A stretch of DNA of 61,872 nt from JAJFUG01 sp964473155 (GTDB taxonomy: Bacteria; Gemmatimonadota; Glassbacteria; GWA2-58-10): NCBI GenBank assembly GCA_964473155.1, contig CAYYNT010000020.1:1-61872 (forward strand). Reading direction: 5' to 3'. Positions 44,698-53,043 of the stretch are shown piece by piece. Each line of letters starts with the position of its first letter. Position 1 is the stretch's first letter. The translations under genes and the position numbers were made by a program. Below the pieces are notes generated by a model that worked only from the letters and a program-made list of their open reading frames with translations, made no database searches and was not told the origin of the DNA.

Positions 44698-46080
44698 TCA
44701 GCCTCTGATTTCGAAAAGCCTGTCCGCCGGGACGCCCATCACTCTCTTGAGCGAGGCGATTTCCTGGAGCAGGGTGTAGCGCGCCTGGAGATAGTATTTG
44801 CGCGCTTCGACAACCCGGCGGTTGGAGTCCAGCAACTCGTAAAGCGTGACCAGGCCCTGCTCATAGTTGTCGGCTGTAACCCGCTCCTCTTCCTCGGAAC
44901 TCTGGAGCGAGACCTGTCGTGACTGATACACTTCCAGCGCCGCGCTGCACGCGTCCAGCGATTGCAGGGCGTCCAGACGGATACGCTGGCTCAGGTCGCT
45001 GCTCTGAATCTCGCGCTGGCTCTGCTGGGATCGGTATTGACGGACCTGGCCCCGGTTCCGCAAACCGTCGAACAACGGCACTTTAACATCCAGGGCCACG
45101 CGCCAGGATTCGAAATTCCTGTCCAGAAGGTCCTGGCGGCGAATGGTCGAGTAACCGTAATGTCCGGCGAGATCTACACGCGGCCGCATGTCGGCCTTGA
45201 AAACGTTGATCGTCCTGGACAGCATTTCCACCTGCACGTCGAGCTGTCTCAGGTCCGGACGCTGCTGGAGCGAAACGGCTACAACGCTGTCCAGGGACGG
45301 AGTCTGGAATGTATCATCGAACTCCACCGGCGCGGTGGTAATGTCCTCGTCCAGGGACCGCCCGAGCTGAAAATTGAGCTCTTTTTTAGCCTGTACCAGG
45401 TCGTGGCGGGCCTGGAGCAGGTCGGGGCGGGTGGAGGCCAGGGCCGCCTCGGCGCGCAGGACGTCCAGACGGGTGGCGTCGCCCAGGTCAAAATAGTCCG
45501 TGGTCTGCTTGAGATAGCGTTCCTGCGCCTCGAGCGACTTTTCGTACATGGACACGGTTTCCTCGGCCAGAAGGACGTTATAATAGGCCTGCGTCACCCG
45601 CAGTGCCACGTCCTGCCTCTTCGTTTCCAATTCCAGATTGATATCCTGGATACCCATCTTTGCGATTTTCACCGCGTTCGTGACCTTGCCCCAGGTGAAC
45701 AGCGGCTGAGAAAAGCTGAGGTTGACATCGTAAAAGGTCTGGGGCTTGGGCATGATAGCATCTATCGGGATGCCCATTTCCTCTCCGCCGCCGCCACCCT
45801 TGAGTATCTGCTGCCCGAAAGTGCTGTTCAGGAACCCGGGATCGCGCACCCGATAGCCGGTGGCGTTGACGTTCAGTTGTGGAAAAGCGTCCGCCCGGAC
45901 CTCCAGGACCTGACCGTTACGCTCATTGATCCTTTCCTTGACGGTCAATATCTCGCGGTTGTGTTCCAGCGCGTAGCCGACCGCTTCTCCCAGGCTCATC
46001 GCTTTCAGGTTTCCTGTCAGAAGCGCAAGAGCTGCGGCTGTTGCCAGGCACTTGAATGTTCCTGCGGAAAAGGTTCTCAT
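44698..46080 (-). CDS. TolC-family outer membrane efflux protein
   Basis: A 460-residue outer membrane channel. A signal peptide (about 1-27, CLATAAALALLTGNLKA) precedes two OEP repeats of long helices (about 30-240 and 250-455). Examples are SLGEAVGYALEHNREILTVKERI, ALRVTQAYYNVLLAEETVSMYEKSLEAQERYLKQ and LYELLDSNRRVVEARKYYLQARYTLLQEIA. It completes the tripartite pump. It lies between tetR and the adaptor on the same strand. Confidence 0.92.
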   Translation of the reverse strand: MRTFSAGTFKCLATAAALALLTGNLKAMSLGEAVGYALEHNREILTVKERINERNGQVLEVRADAFPQLNVNATGYRVRDPGFLNSTFGQQILKGGGGGEEMGIPIDAIMPKPQTFYDVNLSFSQPLFTWGKVTNAVKIAKMGIQDINLELETKRQDVALRVTQAYYNVLLAEETVSMYEKSLEAQERYLKQTTDYFDLGDATRLDVLRAEAALASTRPDLLQARHDLVQAKKELNFQLGRSLDEDITTAPVEFDDTFQTPSLDSVVAVSLQQRPDLRQLDVQVEMLSRTINVFKADMRPRVDLAGHYGYSTIRRQDLLDRNFESWRVALDVKVPLFDGLRNRGQVRQYRSQQSQREIQSSDLSQRIRLDALQSLDACSAALEVYQSRQVSLQSSEEEERVTADNYEQGLVTLYELLDSNRRVVEARKYYLQARYTLLQEIASLKRVMGVPADRLFEIRG

Positions 46081-46134
46081 GTATCCTTCTTTCTCCTCGC
46101 TTCCATTCTGTCACTGTCTGTGTTCAAAAATGTA

Positions 46135-46812
46135 TCAGGCTTTATTGTCCGCTTTGCAGCGAACTGTGGCCTCTGTTTTGCTGAACGCCTGGCGGAAGGC
46201 CTTGACTATCTGTTCCGCCTTGCGGTTGATGACCTCCTGCGGCTGGCTGTACAACCCGAAGCCGTGATCTAGGAATTCCACCAGCACCCCGTCGTGAAAA
46301 CGGTCGATCACGCTGTCGATCATGAAAGCGGCGGTGTCCAGATCGATGTCGTCCCGGATCTCCCCGCGCGCTATACCGCGCTGAAGAACAAGACGGGTGT
46401 AATATGTGCTCAACCGTCCGAACTTGGCCAGCACCTCGCCCTTGAAATCGACATGTTCCTGGTAGAGAACGTTGCAGAGAATCTTGTTGTGCTCGAAAAA
46501 CTTCTCCTGGAGCACGTAGACTGAGACCAGGTGGTCATGCAAGGTCTCGAACGCGTCATTGTTCCGGTGCTCCTCGAGAAACTGCTGGACGTACTGGTCG
46601 ATCCCGTTGACCAGCATACCCACCAGCAGCATGTACAGGTCTTTCTTGCTTTCGAAATACCTGTACAGCGCGCCTTTGGCGATACCGGCCTTCAAGGCGA
46701 TCATATCCATGCTGGTCTTGGTAAAACCGTTCTGCGAAAAACACTCCATCGCGCTCTGGATTATCCGGGATTTCTTCTGTGACTCTAATTTCTCAAAAGT
46801 TTCACTTGGCAT
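46135..46812 (-). CDS. TetR-family repressor of the efflux operon
   Basis: A 225-residue regulator. The N-terminal helix-turn-helix is classic (RIIQSAMECFSQNGFTKTSMDMIALKAGIAKGALYRYFESKKDLYMLLV, about 16-65). The C-terminal ligand domain is family-specific and gives no substrate clue. It is the first gene of the pump operon. The palindrome at the operon start site and its second copy further upstream are likely its operators, giving autoregulated, ligand-relieved repression. Confidence 0.9.
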   Translation of the reverse strand: MPSETFEKLESQKKSRIIQSAMECFSQNGFTKTSMDMIALKAGIAKGALYRYFESKKDLYMLLVGMLVNGIDQYVQQFLEEHRNNDAFETLHDHLVSVYVLQEKFFEHNKILCNVLYQEHVDFKGEVLAKFGRLSTYYTRLVLQRGIARGEIRDDIDLDTAAFMIDSVIDRFHDGVLVEFLDHGFGLYSQPQEVINRKAEQIVKAFRQAFSKTEATVRCKADNKA

Positions 46813-46833
46813 GCAGCAATTACCTCCGAAAAA

Positions 46834-46849
46834 GTGACTGATGGGTCAC
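46834..46849. promoter_or_regulatory. Proximal TetR operator
   Basis: GTGACTGATGGGTCAC has inverted GTGAC/GTCAC arms, a typical TetR-family operator form. It starts one base downstream of the -10 of the tetR operon, so bound repressor would cover the transcription start. The sequence recurs at 46966-46982. Confidence 0.75.
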
Positions 46850-46878
46850 AATATATCCAAGGCAAAAGGTTGTGTCAA
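46850..46878 (-). promoter_or_regulatory. Promoter of the tetR-efflux operon
   Basis: Minus-strand TTGACA (46873-46878), a 17-base spacer and TATATT (46850-46855): near-consensus. It is followed immediately by the palindromic operator, then by tetR. Confidence 0.85.
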
Positions 46879-46965
46879 TGATTTTCTGGGCTATCTTCTG
46901 TTGTAATCAAGACAGCGACAGGATATTCTCAAATTGCCGGAGAGTGAAGTAGTGGGAATACTAAT

Positions 46966-46982
46966 GTGACTGATTGGTCCAC
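46966..46982. promoter_or_regulatory. Distal TetR operator copy
   Basis: GTGACTGATTGGTCCAC repeats the proximal operator with one changed and one extra base. It lies about 130 bases upstream of the tetR promoter. On the plus strand a weak promoter-like pair (TTGCCG, 17 bases, AATACT at 46957-46962) precedes it, giving the same promoter-operator arrangement in the opposite direction, but no gene follows there. It may assist repression through looping. Confidence 0.6.
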
Positions 46983-47046
46983 TTATGCATCTTGATCTAT
47001 GAAAAGCCGTTGAAAAAAGAGAATTACAAGGACTTGGGATATCTGT

Positions 47047-47826
47047 TCAGGGTTTCAGGCAAGCCAGAGCAGTGGTATCCAGAACTGCGAAACCGCGATC
47101 TTTTGCCTCACGCCGCTCCGCCTCGCCGTTGTAACCCCAGCCGGCCAGGAAACATCTCACTCCAAGCGCAGAGCAGTCGATAAGGTGGGACACTTTGTCG
47201 TCGATGAAGAAAATGTCGCTGAAAGAGCAGCCGAACAGCCCTTTCAGGGCGGACAGATGCGCGCGCTTCGATTCTCCGGCGCTCTTGTCGAGTATCGCCT
47301 CCGGCGGAAACATATCTGACACCCCGTAAGCAGCCAGCAGAGATTCCACGGAGCGGAGGTCCTTGCTGGTCGCTATAGCCAGGCGGAAACGGCGCTGAAG
47401 AGCGGAAAGAGCCTCCGTTATGCCTGGATAGGGAGCGTTAAGGGCCAGCCAGAGACCCGGGTCCTCCTCCGCCAGGGCGTAACGCTCGCGGTAAAACTCG
47501 GCGTGGAAAAGGTCAAGCCAGGATTCAAAACGCCGGCGGTAAGAATCAAAGTCAGCCTGAGAGGCGATTGCCATGTTTTCATGCACGGCCGACTGGATGA
47601 CCAGATAGTCCTCGCAGCGGTTGCCGAACGGCACGATTGCGGAGAACTGTTTCCAGTGTTCAGGACGGCTGTCCCGGAACTGGCGGATGGTACTCAGAGT
47701 GGGCGGCTCGTCCTGCGGACCGAGCTCCGGAATTATAACGCCGCTTATACGCCAGGTGATAAGGTACGCTTCGAGCAGGCTTTCGCTCAATACGCCGTCA
47801 AAATCGAAAGCGAATACTTTATACAT
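47047..47826 (-). CDS. HAD-superfamily hydrolase
   Basis: A 259-residue phosphatase-like protein. Motif I is FAFDFDGVLSES (about 5-16), motif II is LAIATSKD (about 158-165), and the motif III Lys lies near 185-195. Motif IV is DIFFIDDKVSHLIDC. A helical cap lies between motifs I and II (about 20-145). The substrate is not evident; it resembles phosphoglycolate-phosphatase-like members. Together with the downstream-oriented ROK gene it could form a small sugar-phosphate unit. Confidence 0.85.
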   Translation of the reverse strand: MYKVFAFDFDGVLSESLLEAYLITWRISGVIIPELGPQDEPPTLSTIRQFRDSRPEHWKQFSAIVPFGNRCEDYLVIQSAVHENMAIASQADFDSYRRRFESWLDLFHAEFYRERYALAEEDPGLWLALNAPYPGITEALSALQRRFRLAIATSKDLRSVESLLAAYGVSDMFPPEAILDKSAGESKRAHLSALKGLFGCSFSDIFFIDDKVSHLIDCSALGVRCFLAGWGYNGEAERREAKDRGFAVLDTTALACLKP

Positions 47827-47873
47827 GCCGTTTTCCCGCAGTCTCGATTCATGTCCGGACGGACAGGCCGCTT

Positions 47874-48857
47874 TCAGGCCTGCTTGTCCAGTTCCAGTTC
47901 CACCAGGGCCATGGCCGCCGCCCCGACCATCCCGGCCTCGAAACCCAGGCGGGCTGGAACTATCGGGGCCATGCGAAGCTGACGGTAGAACAGATAGCGC
48001 TCGTATGCGTTCTGGATCGGCTCGAAGATCACATCCCAGGCCTGGGCGATGCCTCCGCTCAGGACCATGGTCTCCGGGTCGAAAACCATTGCGAAATGCG
48101 CCAGGGCCATGCCCATGTAATGGCAGGAAAGGTCAATTACTTCACGAGCCAGAGGCTCACCCTCGCGGGCCGCATCCAGCACCATCTTGGCGGTCAGTTT
48201 TTCCAGGCCCGGGCCACTGATTTCGGAAAGACGGGTCTTGCGGCCGGCTGCCGCGGCATCACGGACCTGGCCGACAATGCCTTTGGCTGAAAGATAGGCC
48301 TCGAGATGGCCCTCGATGCCGCAGGGACAGCGCCGTCCCCCGATCTGCACCACGGCATGACCGATTTCTCCGGCGCAGAAACTGGCCCCGCGATGGATGC
48401 GCCTGTTCAGAACCACGCCGCCGCCGATACCCGTGCCCAGCGTGACCACGAATACGTGGTTCAAACCGGCCCCGGCCCCAAACGTGGCCTCGCCCATCAC
48501 CGCGCACTTGGCGTCGTTGTCCACGAAAACCGGCAGGCCGAACCGCCGCTCGATAGGCTCCTTGATCTGGCGGCCGGTCCAGTTGGGAATGTTGGGGGCG
48601 CAGTAGAGCACCAGCCCGCGCTTGACATCTATCGCCCCCGGCGTGCCCAGCCCTATTCCCAGCACCCGGAGGTTCCCGGCGCGGGCGATTATATCGCCGA
48701 TGGAGGAAAGAATGTTTTCCATCGCCCGGTCCGGTCCGAGTTCGGATTCGGTGGGACGGGTGAAATGGTCGATCAACTCGCCGCGCGGACTGATCAGTCC
48801 GCTGGTGATAGTTGTCCCGCCGACATCGATGCCGACGATACAGGTTTGTGTGTCCAT
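47874..48857 (-). CDS. ROK-family sugar kinase (glucokinase-like)
   Basis: A 327-residue ROK protein. The ATP phosphate-1 motif is GIDVGGTTITSGLI (9-22), the sugar-binding region shows FVDNDAKCAVMGEATFG, and phosphate-2 is LGTGIGGGVVLN. The ROK zinc motif is His167 (GEIGHAVV), Cys177, Cys179 and then His184 in GHLEAY, where the family consensus has Cys. No N-terminal helix-turn-helix is present, so it is a kinase rather than a repressor. Glucose or another hexose is the likely substrate. Confidence 0.87.
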   Translation of the reverse strand: MDTQTCIVGIDVGGTTITSGLISPRGELIDHFTRPTESELGPDRAMENILSSIGDIIARAGNLRVLGIGLGTPGAIDVKRGLVLYCAPNIPNWTGRQIKEPIERRFGLPVFVDNDAKCAVMGEATFGAGAGLNHVFVVTLGTGIGGGVVLNRRIHRGASFCAGEIGHAVVQIGGRRCPCGIEGHLEAYLSAKGIVGQVRDAAAAGRKTRLSEISGPGLEKLTAKMVLDAAREGEPLAREVIDLSCHYMGMALAHFAMVFDPETMVLSGGIAQAWDVIFEPIQNAYERYLFYRQLRMAPIVPARLGFEAGMVGAAAMALVELELDKQA

Positions 48858-49010
48858 GGTTTCCCGAATGCCGCTAAAGTTGGGGGAGAAGGCCTGTCAG
48901 GAAAAGGCCGGTATATTCCTTATGCCGGGATTAAAAGCCGGGTTGCCCAGCGAACGAGGCACAATCTAAACTCCGGGAGGCGGGCTGTCAATCGGAGGAA
49001 GAGGGGCGTT

Positions 49011-49820
49011 TCAGTATTGCCGGGGGTAGCTGCCGAGAATCTTGACAAAAGCCATTTTGCGCAATTCATCCAACGCCCCGGCCACCGGCTGGTCCTGAAT
49101 ATGCCCCTGCACATCCACAAAGAATATGTAATCTCCCAGACGGCCTTTCGAGGGGCGGGATTCGATCTTGCTCAGATTTACTCCGCGCTGCGCGAACTGT
49201 CCCAGAAGCTTGAACAGCAGGCCCGGATGGTCGGTCTGCGGGTAGATCGCCAGGCTGGTTCGGTCATATCCGGTCTTTTCCGTAGTCGCACGGCCGACCA
49301 GCACAAAACGCGTCACGTTGTAACGGTTGTCCTGGATGGCCGCCCGCAGTCGCTTGAGACCATAGAGGCTGATCGCCAGCTCGGGCACGATCGCGGCGAT
49401 ATCGTTGCGTCCGCTTTCCAGCAGCATCTCCGCGCTGCGTCCGTTGGAGGAGGTCTGGACTATTTCCGCCGCGGGATAATGCTGGCGCAGGAATTTTTCA
49501 CACTGCGCATATGACTGCGGATGGGCCAGGACTGTTCTGATCTCGCCCGTAGAGGCGCTCCCGGCAAGGTTCTGCACCACCGGATGAATCACCTCGCGCG
49601 AGACTGTCAGGTCCGTATCGGTCAGGACATCCAGGGTTTCTCCCACGCTCCCGGCCACCGAGTTCTCCAGCGGTATCAGACCGCAGTCCGCGCCGTTTTC
49701 GCTCACCCTGTCGATAACGTCGCGGATTGTGCGCTCGAAAACCACTGTGGCGTCTGGTTCAAGCGCCAGGGCCGCCTCGTGCGAGAATGTTCCCTGCGGG
49801 CCGAGAATGGCGATCTTCAA
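49011..49820 (-). CDS. pheA: Prephenate dehydratase
   Basis: Converts prephenate to phenylpyruvate in phenylalanine synthesis. The catalytic domain shows ILGPQGTFSHEAAL, DCGLIPLENSVAGSVGETLDVL, VLAHPQSYAQCEKFL and a threonine-containing TRFVLVG. A C-terminal ACT domain (YDRTSLAIYPQTDHPGLLFKLLGQFAQRGVNLSKIESRPSKGRLGDYIFFVD) carries the ESRP motif for Phe feedback. No chorismate mutase domain is fused. No ATG exists near the expected start; TTG at 49820 with an upstream AGGA is the most likely (270 residues). Confidence 0.93.
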   Translation of the reverse strand: MKIAILGPQGTFSHEAALALEPDATVVFERTIRDVIDRVSENGADCGLIPLENSVAGSVGETLDVLTDTDLTVSREVIHPVVQNLAGSASTGEIRTVLAHPQSYAQCEKFLRQHYPAAEIVQTSSNGRSAEMLLESGRNDIAAIVPELAISLYGLKRLRAAIQDNRYNVTRFVLVGRATTEKTGYDRTSLAIYPQTDHPGLLFKLLGQFAQRGVNLSKIESRPSKGRLGDYIFFVDVQGHIQDQPVAGALDELRKMAFVKILGSYPRQY

Positions 49821-49911
49821 TTCTGGAATCCTGAAAACATGGTTAATTGCTATGATTTCACCGCTAAGATAGCGAAAGCACCGGCTCAAGTCAACGCCGG
49901 AAAAAGCTCGT

Positions 49912-50679
49912 TCAAAAATGGGGTGATTCCACGGAATCGGCGGGCGAGACCGGCAGGATCATGCGGGAGGGGGTCAGACGGATTATGCCGGAGGACTGTT
50001 CGGCTCCCGTGTCCTGACGGATATGCTCAATCACCTGAACGCGCATCTCCTCGGGCATATACTCGAACCTGTATTCACGGAATTTCCAGCGCAGCGGGTC
50101 AGGCCAGCCCTCCAGCCACTGTCTCCCGTCGCGAGAGCCCTGAATGCCAATGTTTCCCATCACCAGAAGCAGTTCCTGGAAAAAAGTGCTGAAGAAAAGC
50201 TCGTTAAGGGCATAGCTTTTCCATCTCTGGTTATTCCGGAAATTGAACCGGATAAGGTTCGGCTCACGCAACTGACGTTCTATGTCCGAAAAGAAAGAGT
50301 TCCACAGGCTATCCTGGCTGCAGAGAATGTTCAAGGCTTCGTTGACTGCAAAGGCATTTATGTAATGTATTCCGGTCTGGGCATCCGCGCGGGCCAGGGC
50401 CTCCAGGACAACCTGATCCGGGATGCTCTGGAAACGGGAGATAAGACGGGCGGTATAGCTGTTCAGACCAAGATTATCCACAATCTGATGCAGGTCCGGC
50501 GGGATGGTGTCGGAGTAACTTACCTGAATATCCAGCCTGAGAGTGTCCGGCGCGGGAGCAGAGCTATCGGCATAAGTCCGGGCTTGAGATGTGTCCGTGG
50601 CGGAGGTGTCCTTGATGGCCTGGGCATGAAGGGAAGAGGCCGCGAGAACCACGAAAAGCAATGCCGGCAGGCTTCGCAT
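49912..50679 (-). CDS. Unknown exported protein
   Basis: A 255-residue protein with a clear signal peptide (MRSLPALLFVVLAASSLHAQA, cleavage about residue 20). A Ser/Thr/Asp-rich linker (about 20-47) precedes a mixed helical domain without motifs I recognise (DLHQIVDNLGLNSYTARLISRF, LREPNLIRFNFRNNQRWKSYALNELFFSTFFQELLLV). The tail is Ser/Pro-rich. Its start lies 5 bases after the stop of the coiled-coil gene, so the two are a transcription pair and may act together in the periplasm or envelope. Confidence 0.8.
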   Translation of the reverse strand: MRSLPALLFVVLAASSLHAQAIKDTSATDTSQARTYADSSAPAPDTLRLDIQVSYSDTIPPDLHQIVDNLGLNSYTARLISRFQSIPDQVVLEALARADAQTGIHYINAFAVNEALNILCSQDSLWNSFFSDIERQLREPNLIRFNFRNNQRWKSYALNELFFSTFFQELLLVMGNIGIQGSRDGRQWLEGWPDPLRWKFREYRFEYMPEEMRVQVIEHIRQDTGAEQSSGIIRLTPSRMILPVSPADSVESPHF

Positions 50680-50684
50680 GTTAT

Positions 50685-51563
50685 TCAGGCCCCCGCGGGA
50701 GTTGTGCTGCGGCCGGAAACGAACAGGTTTTTCAACTCCTCGATCCTCTGAGCGGAGATACCGAGCCGTTTTGCCTTGACCCTCAGTTGCGCCTCAAGCT
50801 TGCGGATATCGTCGTTGTATTTATGTATCAGTTCGATGCTCTCGGTAGTCGGATCCTTGGCGGCTTCTTTTTTCCGGACATAAAGCATGCCCTGTTTGTT
50901 GTTGAGCATCAGCAGCAGGTTGATTATTTCACGCTCCGGGTCGAGGCTTCCCTCCTCGGAACGTTTCTTGATAAAGGCTTTGCAGAAACGCACGAACTCT
51001 TCCTCATCCAGCTTGCGGAACTCTATCTCCACTTTGTCCACCTCGCGGCGGACTTTTTCCCATTCCTTTTCATACTGGTCCGATTCCTGGCGGAGATCGG
51101 CCATCGAGGCCACGGAATCAACAATCTTTGATTTTTCTGAGATAATGCGTTTTTTGTCTTCGTTGTTCATTGTCAGACGGGAGCGGACCTCGTTTATCAG
51201 TTTTGTCATTTCCACATCGTCATCCAGGCTTACCCGTCCCGATCCGACCAGATTGTATTTGCGCTTGATTATCCTGAGCCTGTCGATCAGCTCGCGCAGC
51301 TCTCGCCTCCTCCCGATTATGCTGCTTTTAAGCAGGGAGATCGTCTGATGGCTCTTCTCCTCTTTGAGCTCGATGTCCTGTAGCTGACGCTCAGCCTGGA
51401 TGTAGCGCTGGTAGGCGCTTTCCTCGTTCGCCGATATGCGGAGGTACTGTATTTTTAGGTCGGAGATTTTCCGGTCGCGCTGGATTTTCAGCACCAGTGT
51501 CCAGCCGAACAGGGTCAGGCCGAGAAAGACCGCGATGATGGCGAATGTGACAAGCGAACCCAT
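50685..51563 (-). CDS. Membrane-anchored coiled-coil protein of unknown function
   Basis: A 292-residue protein with an N-terminal membrane segment (about 5-25, VTFAIIAVFLGLTLFGWTLVL). Long coiled-coil regions follow (about 28-110 and 130-185, rich in E/K/R/L heptads). A shorter helical part contains LDEEEFVRFCKAFIKKRSEEGSLDPEREIINLLLMLNNKQGMLYV and a last coil (about 240-280). No enzymatic motif is visible. It may be a structural or scaffold partner of the exported protein encoded immediately after it. Confidence 0.8.
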   Translation of the reverse strand: MGSLVTFAIIAVFLGLTLFGWTLVLKIQRDRKISDLKIQYLRISANEESAYQRYIQAERQLQDIELKEEKSHQTISLLKSSIIGRRRELRELIDRLRIIKRKYNLVGSGRVSLDDDVEMTKLINEVRSRLTMNNEDKKRIISEKSKIVDSVASMADLRQESDQYEKEWEKVRREVDKVEIEFRKLDEEEFVRFCKAFIKKRSEEGSLDPEREIINLLLMLNNKQGMLYVRKKEAAKDPTTESIELIHKYNDDIRKLEAQLRVKAKRLGISAQRIEELKNLFVSGRSTTPAGA

Positions 51564-51792
51564 ATGTTTGCCGGTCAGTCTTTAAGAAATGATCAATAAC
51601 GGAACTGCAAGGCGCCGGAGGTCGTGTCCCTGGATATGAAATCGGTGCATTCAACCTATAATTTAATCTTTTTCTGTCAAGTTATTCAACGAAAATCAAA
51701 CAATCCTTGATGAAATGATGAAACGCTCTTGTAATTAACGTGGAAACCTCTGTAAAGGCAGAACGCCATAAGGAGGGAAGGCATGCTGTTTA
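51564..51792. other. Non-coding gap between sdhB and the coiled-coil gene
   Basis: No credible gene. On the minus strand TTGACA (51675-51680) lies upstream of TAGGTT (51653-51658, spacer 16) or TATAGG (51655-51660, spacer 14), a possible promoter for the coiled-coil/exported protein pair. No terminator for the sdh operon is obvious here. Confidence 0.4.
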
Positions 51793-52653
51793 TTACGGTT
51801 TGTCCTGTGCGGTTCTGGGAGGAGCGTCAGGGATGCCCTCTCGTCTGGCCCCGCCGGCGTTTCGAGGCGACAGGCTCGCGGACAGGCGTTCCTTGGTGTT
51901 CAGCTTGTGTTTTAGGATTTCACGCTTGAGAAGCTGTATGCCCAGCGCGGGGTCCACTCCCTTGGGGCAGGCTTCGGAACAGGCCCCGGCGAAATGGCAG
52001 CGCCACAAACCGTGGGGATGGTCGAGCGCCCCGGCCCGTCCGGTCAGGCCCTCGTCCCGGCTGTCGGCTGTATAACGGTAAGCCGCGGCCAGGGCCTGCG
52101 GACCGGTGAAATCGCTGTCAGTTGCGCATGTAGGGCAGGCCGCCACGCAGCAGGCGCATTTAATGCAATACGCGAACTGAAGGTAACGCTCCATTCCCTC
52201 CGGACTCTGAATGTACTCGCCCACGGGACTGTCGATTTCTTCCGCATTTTTCCTGACAAGGAACGGCTGCGCCGATTCGTGGGCCGAGAAAAATGCAGTC
52301 AGGTCGGGAACGAGGTCGCGTATCACCGGGAAATTAGGTAGAGGGCGCACTTCGATCAGCGTGCTTCTCAACTCGGCCGCCTGTGTCTGGCAGGCCAGGA
52401 CAGGTTTATTGTTCACATACATGGCGCAGGAGCCGCAAATCCCCATGCGGCAGCTTTTACGATAATTCAGGGTCGGGTCCTGGTTCTCTTTTATGTGCAT
52501 CAGGGCGTCCAGCACGGTCATGCCGCGCTGAAGCATAAGTTTATAGCTCTGGAAATAAGGCCGCTTGTCCCTGTCCGGCGCGAAACGCAGCACCTTGAAC
52601 TCAATCTCCCGGCCGAAAAGGTCCCGGCTTTTTTCTGGTTCCATCTGCGGCAT
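51793..52653 (-). CDS. sdhB: Succinate dehydrogenase/fumarate reductase iron-sulfur subunit
   Basis: A 286-residue subunit passing electrons from FAD to quinone. The 2Fe-2S ligands sit in CRMGICGSCAMYVN and the later LACQ. The 4Fe-4S cluster is formed by CIKCACCVAACP, and a further cluster by CHFAGACSEACPKG. The N-terminal ferredoxin fold and C-terminal helical domain are both complete. It is the last gene of an A-C-D-B operon and starts 2 bases before the sdhD stop on the transcribed strand. Confidence 0.94.
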   Translation of the reverse strand: MPQMEPEKSRDLFGREIEFKVLRFAPDRDKRPYFQSYKLMLQRGMTVLDALMHIKENQDPTLNYRKSCRMGICGSCAMYVNNKPVLACQTQAAELRSTLIEVRPLPNFPVIRDLVPDLTAFFSAHESAQPFLVRKNAEEIDSPVGEYIQSPEGMERYLQFAYCIKCACCVAACPTCATDSDFTGPQALAAAYRYTADSRDEGLTGRAGALDHPHGLWRCHFAGACSEACPKGVDPALGIQLLKREILKHKLNTKERLSASLSPRNAGGARREGIPDAPPRTAQDKP

Positions 52654-52654
52654 T

Positions 52655-53026
52655 CTACATTCCCCTCTGAGCCAGGAATCCTGTTATGATGGCCCAGGAC
52701 CCATAGATGAAGAACACGAACCCGGCTGCGGCGATCGCCTTGCCGGCTGCCTGGCGCACGCCCCAGGGTAGTGCGGATATTTCATATACGACAGCGCGCA
52801 GTCCGTAAAGACCGTGATAAAGCGCCGCGGCCAGAATAATCAGATAGACCGTCATGTAGAAGATCCGCCCAGAGCGGGCGCTGACCGAGGCAAAAGTGAG
52901 CGTTTCCGAACGCGGCGCGCCGAACAGCCCACCCAGATGCATAACACCGTAGTGAATACCCAGTGTTATCAGCAGCACCAGTCCGGCCAGCAGAAATAGA
53001 TACCACTTTGTCGATTCTCTGAGCAT
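52655..53026 (-). CDS. sdhD: Succinate dehydrogenase membrane anchor (SdhD-like)
   Basis: A 123-residue protein with three membrane segments (about 7-26, 50-72 and 93-115). The second has YHGLYGLRAVVYE, the layout of a haem/quinone-site helix in Sdh anchors. ATG 53026 is preceded by GGGAGG at six bases; an earlier in-frame start is less likely. The partner is the anchor encoded 17 bases upstream. Confidence 0.83.
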   Translation of the reverse strand: MLRESTKWYLFLLAGLVLLITLGIHYGVMHLGGLFGAPRSETLTFASVSARSGRIFYMTVYLIILAAALYHGLYGLRAVVYEISALPWGVRQAAGKAIAAAGFVFFIYGSWAIITGFLAQRGM

Positions 53027-53043
53027 TGTTTTCCTCCCCGGCC

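Noticed and set aside
46974..47183. Small plus-strand gene behind the distal TetR operator
   Set aside because: The frame overlaps the HAD gene antisense, lacks a ribosome site and resembles no protein.
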